Shown here piece after piece: positions 9,900 through 17,894 of a stretch of DNA of 64,000 nt. Positions within the stretch are counted from its first letter, which is position 1; every line of letters starts with the position of its first letter. The notes beneath the pieces were generated by a model. It saw only the letters and a list, made by a program, of their open reading frames with translations, was not told the origin of the DNA and did no database searches. The DNA comes from Lamprobacter modestohalophilus (GTDB lineage: Bacteria > Pseudomonadota > Gammaproteobacteria > Chromatiales > Chromatiaceae), in NCBI RefSeq assembly GCF_016583905.1, contig NZ_NRRY01000029.1, positions 1-64,000 of the forward strand, given 5' to 3'. The translations under genes and the position numbers were made by a program.

Positions 9900-11366
9900 C
9901 TAGGCCAGCACATCCACAACCGCCCCGGTCAGTTGCCGCAGCTCCTCGTTGCTGATGATGAAGGGCGGCATCAAGTAGACCAGGCGTCCAAATGGACGTA
10001 CCCAGACGCCGCGCTCGACGAAACGGCGCTGGATCTCACGCATCGCGACCGGTTGCTCCATCTCGACCACGCCGATGGCTCCGAGCACGCGCACATCGGC
10101 GACCCCGGGCAGGTCGCGGCAGGGCTTTAGGCCGGCATTGAGCAGATGCTCGATGCGCGCGATGTTGGCCTGCCAGCCTTGGCTGCCAGCACCGATACCA
10201 GGGTCACCGCCAGTGCTGGATTGAATGCCAATGCTTGCGTCTTTGCCAGAGCTGGTGCCCTTGGCCGAGGTTGAGATCGGGTCGTGGGTTGAGGCAGTCT
10301 GAATCTTGGCGCTAGAAGTCTGCATGTTGACGCTAGCGCCAGGCTCGAGCAGCAAATCTAGGCTGGCGTTGGCAATCGCGCAAGCGAGTGGATTGCCAAT
10401 GAAGGTGGGGCCATGCATGAAGGCGCCAGGTTCGGCGCTGGAGATGGCATGTGCAACCTGCTCGGTGGCCAGGGTCGCGGCCGAGGTCATGTAGCCGCCG
10501 GTGAGCGCCTTGCCGAGCGCCATGATGTCTGGGCTAATACCGGCGTGCTCGCAGGCGAACAGCCGGCCGGTGCGGCCGAAGCCGGTGGCGATCTCGTCGG
10601 CGATCAGCAGCACACCATGCGCATCGCAGAGCGTGCGCACGCGCTGCAGATACGCAGCTGCATAGAAGCGCATGCCGCCGGCGCCTTGAACGATCGGTTC
10701 GAGGATGACCGCGGCGATCTCGTTTCGATGGGTCTCGATCAGGCGCTCAAACTCATCGATGTCTGCGTCGCTGCAGGGCTCGCCGAAGCGTGGTGCTGGC
10801 GCTGGCGCGAAGAACTGTTGTGGCAGCACCTGGTTAAAGAGCTGATGCATGCCGGTGACCGGATCGCAGACCGACATCGCATGGAAGGTATCGCCGTGGT
10901 AGCCAGAGCGCACCGTGAGGAAGCGCACGCGCTTGCGCTGACCGATGGCCTGCTGATATTGCAGCGCCATCTTCATCGCCACCTCGACCGCGACCGAGCC
11001 GGAATCGCAGAGGAACACCTGCTGCAGTGGCTCAGGTGTCATCTGCACCAGCCGCTCGACCAGCCCGACCGCCGGCGCGTGGGTGAGTCCGCCGAACATC
11101 ACATGCGCCATCTGCTCGAGCTGATCGCGCGCGGCCTGGTTGAGTATCGGATGGTTGTAGCCGTGGATCACGCACCACCAGGAGGCCATGCCGTCGATGA
11201 GGCGGCGGCCATCCATCAGCTTCAACGTGCAGCCCTGCGCGCTTCGGACCGGATAGACCGGATCGCGGTCGATGGTCGAGGTGTAGGGGTGCCAGGCGTG
11301 GGCGCGATCGATTGCGAGCAGGCGCTCGATCTCGGTGTTGGATAACGCAGCGTCGTTGGTGCTCAT
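9900..11366 (-). CDS. bioA: Adenosylmethionine-8-amino-7-oxononanoate aminotransferase
   Basis: Biotin synthesis enzyme converting KAPA to DAPA with SAM as amino donor. Visible: HAWHPYTS near the start, [26 protein letters not shown], and the PLP-lysine motif [12 protein letters not shown]. Length is 488 aa from the ATG at 11366, against about 430 usually. The excess is a Ser/Thr/Gly-rich insert of about 58 residues (bases about 10171-10350), placed after the [15 protein letters not shown] helix and before [11 protein letters not shown]. An upstream start at 11408 is possible but less likely. It lies downstream of nadA on the same strand; no other bio gene is near. Confidence 0.93.
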   Translation of the reverse strand: MSTNDAALSNTEIERLLAIDRAHAWHPYTSTIDRDPVYPVRSAQGCTLKLMDGRRLIDGMASWWCVIHGYNHPILNQAARDQLEQMAHVMFGGLTHAPAVGLVERLVQMTPEPLQQVFLCDSGSVAVEVAMKMALQYQQAIGQRKRVRFLTVRSGYHGDTFHAMSVCDPVTGMHQLFNQVLPQQFFAPAPAPRFGEPCSDADIDEFERLIETHRNEIAAVILEPIVQGAGGMRFYAAAYLQRVRTLCDAHGVLLIADEIATGFGRTGRLFACEHAGISPDIMALGKALTGGYMTSAATLATEQVAHAISSAEPGAFMHGPTFIGNPLACAIANASLDLLLEPGASVNMQTSSAKIQTASTHDPISTSAKGTSSGKDASIGIQSSTGGDPGIGAGSQGWQANIARIEHLLNAGLKPCRDLPGVADVRVLGAIGVVEMEQPVAMREIQRRFVERGVWVRPFGRLVYLMPPFIISNEELRQLTGAVVDVLA

Positions 11367-11486
11367 CGAAGACTCTGGCTTTTCAGCCTGTCGCGTTCGG
11401 GTCGTCATGGCGGAAGGGGGGCGCCAAGACTCGCAAGGCGGTATCCCCTTTGTCAGACATCGCCTTGGGGCGTCGTCTGCCGAGGC

Positions 11487-12557
11487 TCAGCGAATGCCGC
11501 GAGTCTGGCCAATCCCATGCTCGCGCGCGAACTCGAGCATACGCTGGATCGGGATCACGGCGCGCTGGCGGATGGCCTCGTCGATCTGGATCTCTTGGTC
11601 GCCGCGTTGTAGCACCTGCTCGAGATTTTGCAGGGCGTTCATCGCCATCCAGGGGCAGTGCGCGCAGCTTTCACAGGTCGCTCCTTCGCCGGCAGTGGGG
11701 GCGGCGATCAGCCTCTTGTCGGGTGCCAGCTGGTGCATCTTCCAGAAGATGCCCTCGTCGGTGGCGACGATGAACTCGCGATTCGGCAGCTCGCACACGG
11801 CCTTGATCAGCTGGGTGGTGGAGCCGACCACATCGGCCTGGTCGACAATCTCATCGGGTGATTCCGGATGCACCAGGATCGCGGCGTCCGGATGCAGGCG
11901 GCGCAGGCGCTCGAGCGCGAAGCCCTTGAACTCCTCATGCACCACGCAGGCGCTGTCCCAGAGCAGCATCTCAGCGCCGGTCTGTCTTTGCACGTAGCGT
12001 CCGAGGTGCTTATCGGGCGCCCAGAGGATCTTCTCGCCGCGCTCATGCAGGTGCTTGACGATCGGTAGCGCGATGCTCGAGGTGACGACCCAGTCCGAGC
12101 GTGCCTTGACCTCGGCGCTGGTGTTGGCGTAGACCACGACGCTGTGATCGGGATGAGCGTCGCAGAAGGCGCTGAAGGCGTCGGCCGGGCAGCCTTCATC
12201 GAGCGAGCAGGTCGCTTCCAGCGTCGGCATCAGCACGCGCTTCTCGGGATTGAGGATCTTCGCCGTCTCGCCCATGAAGCGCACGCCGCAGACGACCAGC
12301 GTCTGGGCATCGCTTTCGGCGCCGAAACGGGCCATCTCCAGCGAGTCGGCGACATAACCTCCGGTCTCTTCAGCCAGTGCTTGGAGATCGCCGTCGACGT
12401 AGTAATGCGCGACCAGCACCGCATGCTGTTCGACGAGCAGACGCTTGATGCGCTCCTTGAGCTCGGTCTTGGCGGCGTCGTTGAGCGCTGGCCAGGCCGG
12501 ATGCGCAGGGACTTGGATGCGGTCGCGGATGGGGGCTTCCTGGGTCGCAGTGGTCAT
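11487..12557 (-). CDS. nadA: Quinolinate synthase
   Basis: A 356-aa [4Fe-4S] enzyme that condenses iminoaspartate with dihydroxyacetone phosphate to quinolinate in NAD synthesis. Conserved segments: [54 protein letters not shown] and [13 protein letters not shown], which hold the cluster cysteines of the family. The ATG at 12557 has a good GGAG ribosome site (CCCCGGAGACAAGT); the frame stays open upstream for 64 more codons, but that part is repeat-rich and unlike NadA. It sits between the NrtR-like regulator and bioA, so NAD-dependent control is plausible. Confidence 0.95.
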   Translation of the reverse strand: MTTATQEAPIRDRIQVPAHPAWPALNDAAKTELKERIKRLLVEQHAVLVAHYYVDGDLQALAEETGGYVADSLEMARFGAESDAQTLVVCGVRFMGETAKILNPEKRVLMPTLEATCSLDEGCPADAFSAFCDAHPDHSVVVYANTSAEVKARSDWVVTSSIALPIVKHLHERGEKILWAPDKHLGRYVQRQTGAEMLLWDSACVVHEEFKGFALERLRRLHPDAAILVHPESPDEIVDQADVVGSTTQLIKAVCELPNREFIVATDEGIFWKMHQLAPDKRLIAAPTAGEGATCESCAHCPWMAMNALQNLEQVLQRGDQEIQIDEAIRQRAVIPIQRMLEFAREHGIGQTRGIR

Positions 12558-12723
12558 ACTTGTCTCCGGGGCGCCTGCGGCTGTTCCTGCACGATCATCG
12601 CTGGTCGCTGAGGATCGATCAGGGCTTGGGCGCAATGGCCGTTGTTCGGTCGTTGTCGGGTCGCCGCTACAAGGGCTCGCCGACGGGTGGTTGTTGAGAA
12701 CGGTCGTCCTTGGTGCATCTCTC

Positions 12724-12758
12724 GGCATCGGGCATCGGGCATCGGGCATCGGGCATCA
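12724..12758. repeat. 7-bp tandem repeat GGCATCG, 5 copies
   Basis: Five head-to-tail copies, the last ending in A instead of G, in the 216-bp gap between the Nudix regulator and nadA. They lie in the likely leader region of nadA. Confidence 0.92.
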
Positions 12759-12773
12759 GGTAATCAGGGCTGG

Positions 12774-13502
12774 CTACTTGAGGAACGCGATGCGCTCGCG
12801 GTCGAGCAGGCGATAGACCCGTGCTGGACGATGGCTGCCAAGGCGGCGGAATTCGCCAGTGTCTTCGATGACCTCAAGCGCCTGCGCCCATTTGCGGAAG
12901 TTGCGCTTGTCGATCTCGGCATCAACTAGGGTTTCGTAGACCTGCTGCAGTTCGCTGAGGGTGAAGGTCTCCGGCAGGAGCTGGAAGGCGATGGTCGAGT
13001 AGTCGAGCTTGGCCACCAGACGGCGATGGGCCATGGCAATGATCTCGTCGTGGTCGAAGGCAAGCGGTGGCAAGGCCTTGACCGGAAACCAGGCGGCGGC
13101 TGCGGCATCGTCGCCGGCGCGTACCTGGAGCCTAGACTCGGGTGCCAACGCCAGATAGGCGACGCTGATCACCCGCTCGCGCGGATCGCGTCCGGGCTTG
13201 CCGAAGGTGCCGAGCTGCTCGAGGTACAGGTTCTCAACCCCGGTTTCTTCCGCCAGCTCACGGGCCGCGCAGGTCTCGAGGTCTTCATCGATATCAACGA
13301 AGCCGCCAGGTAGCGCCCAGCTGCCTTTGAACGGCTCGTTGCCGCGCTCGATAAGCAGCAGTTGTAGCCGATCGTCGCGAATCGTAAACAGGACGACGTC
13401 AGTGGTGACCGCCGGATGTGGGTAGCGGTAGCAGTGAGGCTGCTCAGGGTCGGTGGCGGCATCGGCATCGCTGGCAGCGATGGTGTGGGGCTTGTCGGTC
13501 AT
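12774..13502 (-). CDS. Nudix-winged helix protein, NrtR-like NAD regulator
   Basis: A 242-aa protein: a Nudix domain (about 30-150) followed by a winged-helix domain (about 155-242; FTLSELQQVYETLVDAEIDKRNFRKW and RPARVYRL are typical of NrtR). NrtR binds ADP-ribose through the Nudix fold and represses NAD genes. Unlike many NrtRs, the Nudix box here is complete (G-x5-E-x7-REL-x-EE-x-G at residues 67-88), so it may also hydrolyse ADP-ribose. The gene lies just upstream of nadA on the same strand, with an inverted repeat 32 bases before its start, both in line with an NAD-linked repressor. Confidence 0.85.
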   Translation of the reverse strand: MTDKPHTIAASDADAATDPEQPHCYRYPHPAVTTDVVLFTIRDDRLQLLLIERGNEPFKGSWALPGGFVDIDEDLETCAARELAEETGVENLYLEQLGTFGKPGRDPRERVISVAYLALAPESRLQVRAGDDAAAAAWFPVKALPPLAFDHDEIIAMAHRRLVAKLDYSTIAFQLLPETFTLSELQQVYETLVDAEIDKRNFRKWAQALEVIEDTGEFRRLGSHRPARVYRLLDRERIAFLK

Positions 13503-13533
13503 CGTTGACGGCTGTTGGTTGTTTCCCTTCTGT

Positions 13534-13552
13534 TAACTTAGTGTATGAGTTA
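13534..13552. promoter_or_regulatory. Inverted repeat, candidate NrtR operator
   Basis: TAACTTA-GTGTA-TGAGTTA: two 7-bp arms, 6 of 7 matching, separated by 5 bp, in an AT-rich island immediately upstream of the NrtR-like gene. Position and symmetry suit an autoregulatory site. I cannot align it to a measured motif here. Confidence 0.55.
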
Positions 13553-13597
13553 CACCTTTTCAAGTCGTTGCCAGCGCTTGGTTGTCAGGATGCAAGA

Positions 13598-14545
13598 TCA
13601 GCCTGTTGAAGGCCTGTTGCCGACAATGTGCGGTCCGAGGTCGTGCCACAGCCAGGCTGCGCCGCGCACGCCACTGGCATCGCCGAAGCGGGGCGGGATG
13701 ATCCGGGTGGCGAGGCCATCGCCGAAGATGTAGGGGCGGATTCGCTCAGGCAGGTGCTGGTAGAGCCGCTGCAGATTCGACAGGCCACCGCCAAGCACGA
13801 TGACCTCGGGGTCGAGCAGGTTGACCACCGACGCCAGCGCGCGCGCAAGCCGATCCTCATAGCGTTGCAGCGCGGCCTCGGCCTCGGTGTCGCCCTGCTC
13901 GGCGGCGGCGGCGATGGCCTTGCCGTCGAGCCGGCGGCCGCTGTGGCGCTGGAGGTCCGCGCTGAGGGCCGGGCCAGAGACCCAGGTCTCGATACAGCCG
14001 CGCTTGCCGCAGTAGCAGTGAGGGCCAGGGCGCTCATCATCGTGCGGCCAAGGCAGTGGGTTGTGTCCCCATTCGCCGGCGATGGCGTTGGGTCCGCTGA
14101 GTAACTGCCCATTGATGACGATACCGCCACCAGTGCCGGTGCCAATGATGACGCCGAACACCGAGCGAGCGCCGGCGGCGGCGCCATCGGTGGCCTCGGA
14201 GAGGGTGAAGCAGTCAGCGTCGTTGGCGATGCGCACCGGACGCCGCAGACAGTGCTCCAGATCGCTGCACAGGCTGCGGTCGTTGAGCCATACCGAGTTG
14301 GCGTTGCGTAAGCGTCCGCTGAACGGCGACACCGCGCCTGGGGTGCCGATGCCGATGCTGGCGCGGACCCCGAACTCGGCTTCGAGTGCCGAGATCAGGC
14401 CATGGATGGCGGCAAGGGTGCCTGGGTAGTCATTGCGGGGCGTTGCGATACGTTTGCGCTGCAGCAGTTGGCCCGCGGCGTCCAATGCGGCGGCCTCGAT
14501 CTTGGTGCCGCCAAGATCGACGCCGATATGGACCGGCCTGCCCAT
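13598..14545 (-). CDS. ROK-family sugar kinase (fructokinase/NagK type)
   Basis: A 315-aa kinase with the ROK phosphate-binding loop GVDLGGTKIE, IGTPGAVSP, the ANDADCFTLSE segment holding the catalytic Asp, GTGTGGGI, and the zinc-binding stretch GEWGHNPLPW followed by HCYCGKRGCIETW (Cys-x-Cys-x4-Cys). The close resemblance of GEWGHNPLPW to Mak and NagK suggests fructose or N-acetylglucosamine. It converts the sugar to its 6-phosphate in the cytoplasm. It ends 95 bases beyond the NrtR-like gene start and follows the dynamin-like gene by 15 bases, so it may share that transcript. Confidence 0.88.
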   Translation of the reverse strand: MGRPVHIGVDLGGTKIEAAALDAAGQLLQRKRIATPRNDYPGTLAAIHGLISALEAEFGVRASIGIGTPGAVSPFSGRLRNANSVWLNDRSLCSDLEHCLRRPVRIANDADCFTLSEATDGAAAGARSVFGVIIGTGTGGGIVINGQLLSGPNAIAGEWGHNPLPWPHDDERPGPHCYCGKRGCIETWVSGPALSADLQRHSGRRLDGKAIAAAAEQGDTEAEAALQRYEDRLARALASVVNLLDPEVIVLGGGLSNLQRLYQHLPERIRPYIFGDGLATRIIPPRFGDASGVRGAAWLWHDLGPHIVGNRPSTG

Positions 14546-14560
14546 CGCCGCCTGCTGAAC

Positions 14561-16030
14561 TCAGTCGCTCGCCGGGGAGGTTTTCAATCCGCGTGGGTTG
14601 GTGAAACGCTCGTTCAGATTCTGCACATAGGTCTCGCAGTCATGCAGCACCTTGGCGATGCGCCCCTCCGACCAGTCGTTCCAGCCCAGCGGCTTGCCGA
14701 CGAAGAAGGTCTGCCAGCTGCGGGTGTTGATCTGAAACGCCTCGAGCACATTGCCGGGCAGTTTTTCATCGCGCAGTTGCTTGCGCAGCCAGGGGCGCAC
14801 ACTGAGGGCGGCAAGCTTGCGCAAACCGAAGTGCGCGGCGACGAAGACCAGCAGTGCAAGCGCCTCGGCACCCTGCAAGGCCCAGTTGAGGCCCCAGCCT
14901 TCAAGCGTTTCGAGCCAAGCCGGCTCATAGGAGAGGGCGTTCCAATGGCCGCTACTGATGCTCCAGGCCAAGAACAGCGAGACCATGATCAATAGCACCA
15001 TGAGGTCAGCGATGAAGGTACGCGATCGCCAGCGTCGCACCGCGGTCTCGAGCAGTGGCACGGTCTCATCGGCGAAGCTGGTCGCGGTCTGCCGCAGCGA
15101 GGCGACGATGCGATAGGCGCGCTCGATCTCGACTTGGTCCATGCGCTCGTAGATCTCGCTCAGGTCGGCGTCGCGCTTGCGCTCGAAGCGCTCGCGCCTG
15201 ACCGGATCTTCGATGCCCGGCGCCGAGCCACTGTAGATAGTGAAGAAGCGCCCGGTGGTCATGCCGACCTCGCCAAGTGCCCGCAGCCAGGCGGCGACGA
15301 CATCCTCTGGATTGTCCTCTTTGGCGGAGGTGTCGATCTGGTTCAGGATGTGGAGAAACTTGCTCGAGTCGGCGCGGTTCTTGGTCCGGACCACCAGGTG
15401 TTGCAGCGTGTCGCGCATCGCGCCCGGCTCAGGATGGCGTGCATCGAAGAGTACCAGGACCAGATCGGAGAGGTCGATCATGTGATCGGTGATGCTGAGG
15501 ATCGCATCGCGCTGGGCATCGGCATCGAAGCCGGGGGAGTCGATTAGGATCTTACCGCGCAGCCGATCGCTGCAGGAGGTCTTGAGCTGCAGGTAGGCGT
15601 CGATACGCTTGCCTTCGCCACCGGCGACACGCTCGATCTCGCGCGACATCTGATAGAACGGGAAGCGCGGATCGGAATCGAGCGAAACGCCGGGCAGGGC
15701 GTGGCTGCGGGTCTCCGGGCTGTAGACGACGACGGTGAAACGGTCGTCGACAGCTTGGTTGCCGGTGCGCTGAATGGTCTGGCCGAGGAAGTCGTTGATG
15801 AAGGTCGACTTACCGGCGGAGAAGGTGCCGAGCACCGAGATCAGTGGCCACCAGGGGACCTGGCTGGCGAACGATTTGTTCTCTGGCAGCAGGTGCATGT
15901 CGTAGGCGACCCGGTCGAGCGTCCGGAAGCTCTGCACTGCGCTCAAGAGGATCGGGTTTTCCTGCTCCAGGTGGCTTTCGAGGTCGTTGAGACGCCTCTG
16001 CACGCTTTCCGGGCCGGCGGCTGAAGACAT
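14561..16030 (-). CDS. Dynamin-like GTPase with membrane segments
   Basis: A 489-aa protein with a complete large-GTPase core: P-loop GTFSAGKSTFIND near residue 67, a switch Thr region (RFTVVVY), DSPGFD (G3) near 163 and NQID (G4) near 235. Two hydrophobic hairpins follow (LMVLLIMVSLFLAWSI and ALQGAEALALLVFVAAHFGL), then a basic C-terminus. This is the layout of bacterial dynamin-like proteins that act on membranes, though most have longer helical stalks. No partner dynamin is adjacent. Its role here is unknown; membrane surveillance or remodelling is the usual guess. Confidence 0.75.
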   Translation of the reverse strand: MSSAAGPESVQRRLNDLESHLEQENPILLSAVQSFRTLDRVAYDMHLLPENKSFASQVPWWPLISVLGTFSAGKSTFINDFLGQTIQRTGNQAVDDRFTVVVYSPETRSHALPGVSLDSDPRFPFYQMSREIERVAGGEGKRIDAYLQLKTSCSDRLRGKILIDSPGFDADAQRDAILSITDHMIDLSDLVLVLFDARHPEPGAMRDTLQHLVVRTKNRADSSKFLHILNQIDTSAKEDNPEDVVAAWLRALGEVGMTTGRFFTIYSGSAPGIEDPVRRERFERKRDADLSEIYERMDQVEIERAYRIVASLRQTATSFADETVPLLETAVRRWRSRTFIADLMVLLIMVSLFLAWSISSGHWNALSYEPAWLETLEGWGLNWALQGAEALALLVFVAAHFGLRKLAALSVRPWLRKQLRDEKLPGNVLEAFQINTRSWQTFFVGKPLGWNDWSEGRIAKVLHDCETYVQNLNERFTNPRGLKTSPASD

Positions 16031-16619
16031 GCGTCATGCTCCTGTCAGTAATCGTGGTCGAGCTCGAGGGCGGGTGAAAGCTTGAACGCCAGCGGATACT
16101 ATACGCTTTGATCCACGCAGGGTAGTGTCCATGCGGACCGAGGGGTTAAGTGCACCCTGAGTCCATAAAGCATGCCGCAGTCAATGGCTTAGCTGTTTTT
16201 TGTCGCCGGCTCTGCGGCCAAAGTAGGGTTTTAGGACGTCTAAGGGGCTGATTCTTTTGGCCTAAATGCCTGGCTTGCTTGATATCGCGCTGTATTTTCA
16301 GGATACTTCTCGGCTTGGCTCGTATTCGATCTTGCCAACAATAACGATCAGACTCATCAGAACCACCACCGTCAGTGCGAATGGGCCTCAACTGCAGACT
16401 GCGTTCTCTAGAGCCGACCGCTGTTAGGCCGAGGCTATTGCCGATAGCCAAGCCGGTCTTACATGGATTGCTGTGCATCAAGCGCTGCATCCCTTGCTCA
16501 TCTGCTGATCTCTGGCTCGCGGCGCCAGAATTGGCTGGAGTGCGCTGGGGGCTTGAGCCAAGGTTCGCGACTGGCCAGCTTGCGGATTCGCCGAATTCAG
16601 CTCTCGGGTACCCGAAATC
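16031..16619. other. 589-bp gap, no gene recognised
   Basis: Divergent promoter region between the dynamin-like gene and the RND adaptor. Open frames here (for example minus 16146-16490) have no family resemblance and no good ribosome site. Composition is lower in GC than the flanks between about 16150 and 16350, which hints at a decayed insertion, but I see no terminal repeats or transposase. Confidence 0.45.
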
Positions 16620-17807
16620 ATGGGAAATCTAATTATGCGCATGCTCTCGATCGGGCTCCTCGCCGCCATGGGTGCCGTCACCGCGGTATCAGCCCAGACC
16701 GTGGAAGATATCTATGTCGTCAAGCAGGCGGAGGGTCTGCCGACCGTCTCGGTTGGCGGTACTGTCGTCCCCTACAAGGAGGTGACGCTGGCGGCGCAGC
16801 TACCAGGGCGGGTCGACTATCTCGCGGGCATCGAGGGTGATGCGTTCGATAGCGGTGATCTGCTGGTCTCACTGGATGCCAGCGAGCTGAAGGCCAAGCG
16901 TCAGGCGCTGCTTGCGCAGATGGCGACGGCGGACGCGCAGTTGCGTAATGCTGGCGTGCAGTACAGTCGGGAGTTGTATTCGCCACGCTCGCGGACCTCG
17001 CCAGGTGGCATGGGTGTGCCGAATCTCTTTGATCAGTTCTTCACGCGGCCGATGGAGGATTTCATCGGCGATCGGGATCAGGACGCCGAGCTTTCTGCCG
17101 ATCTCTTCGCTTCTAGCACGCAGATTCAGGAAGCACGCAATGCCATGATGCAGCTGCAGGCGGAGTTGCGGGCCTTGGATGCGAAACTGCGCGATGCGCG
17201 CTCAATCGCGCCATTTGACGGCGTCATTGTTAGTAAGTTCATCGAGGTTGGCGATACGGTGCAACCCGGCCAGCCGCTGCTGACCTTTGCCGATGTCGAG
17301 TACCTGCAGGTCGAGGTTGACGTCCCGGCACGGCTGCGGCCAGGTCTGCGCGAGGGGGCGATGCTGCGTGCAGAGCTTGATGTTCCGGCCCGCCCGCGCT
17401 CGGCGGCCGATGCGATGAATGATGCGGGCAACGTGCCAGTGCGTGTTGCGCAGGTCTATCCAATGGCTGATCCGCAGCGACACACGGTGAAAGTTAAGTT
17501 CGATCTGCCGAAAGGCGTCTCTGAGCCGGGCATGTATGCCAAGGTCTTAGTGCCGGACTTCAACGCTCCGGCCCGCGTCAATCCGGTCGTGCCGCGCACC
17601 GCGATCCGCTATAACGGCAGCCTTCCTGGGGTCTATGTGCTCGACGAAGAGGGCAATCCGCACCTGCGTTTGATCCGCGTCGGTGAGCCGACACCGAACG
17701 GCGGTGTGACAGTGCTCAGCGGTCTCCGTGCCGGTGAGCGCATCCTCAGTAACCCAGGACCCGGCATCGCCACTGGCTGGTCGCAGGGCGACCGCTCAAG
17801 CCGCTGA
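16620..17807 (+). CDS. RND efflux periplasmic adaptor (membrane fusion protein)
   Basis: A 395-aa exported adaptor. A signal sequence (MLSIGLLAAMGAVTAVSA) is followed by the split lipoyl motif: GGTVVPYKEVTLAAQLPGRV and, after a long helical hairpin, IAPFDGVIVSKFIEVGDTVQPGQPLL. Beta-barrel and membrane-proximal domains follow (VVPRTAIRYNG). Such adaptors bridge an RND pump to an outer-membrane channel; no channel gene is in the window. The pump gene begins 87 bases downstream, beyond a strong terminator-like hairpin. ATG 16620 is used; ATG 16635 is an equally good alternative and leaves the signal peptide intact. Confidence 0.9.
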   Translation: MGNLIMRMLSIGLLAAMGAVTAVSAQTVEDIYVVKQAEGLPTVSVGGTVVPYKEVTLAAQLPGRVDYLAGIEGDAFDSGDLLVSLDASELKAKRQALLAQMATADAQLRNAGVQYSRELYSPRSRTSPGGMGVPNLFDQFFTRPMEDFIGDRDQDAELSADLFASSTQIQEARNAMMQLQAELRALDAKLRDARSIAPFDGVIVSKFIEVGDTVQPGQPLLTFADVEYLQVEVDVPARLRPGLREGAMLRAELDVPARPRSAADAMNDAGNVPVRVAQVYPMADPQRHTVKVKFDLPKGVSEPGMYAKVLVPDFNAPARVNPVVPRTAIRYNGSLPGVYVLDEEGNPHLRLIRVGEPTPNGGVTVLSGLRAGERILSNPGPGIATGWSQGDRSSR

Positions 17808-17822
17808 GATGTCCTCCGAGGA

Positions 17823-17864
17823 CCGAGACGGGGTTCTGCCGTTTGTGCCCTGTCTCGGTTTTTT
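17823..17864 (+). terminator. Rho-independent terminator or attenuator between adaptor and pump
   Basis: An 11-bp stem (CCGAGACGGGG with CCCTGTCTCGG, one G-U pair), 14-base loop, then six T. It sits 16 bases after the adaptor stop and 31 bases before the pump start, so it would make adaptor transcripts exceed pump transcripts. Confidence 0.75.
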
Positions 17865-17894
17865 CACGTCCGCCCCTGATGTAAGAAACACGCT

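Noticed and set aside
12724-12758. CRISPR-like array
   Set aside because: The 7-bp units are contiguous with no spacers; none of the tandem repeats in the window has CRISPR geometry, and no cas gene is present.
16146-16490. 114-codon minus frame in the gap before the RND adaptor, possible transposase remnant
   Set aside because: Basic, low-complexity translation without a DDE or HUH motif and no terminal repeats.
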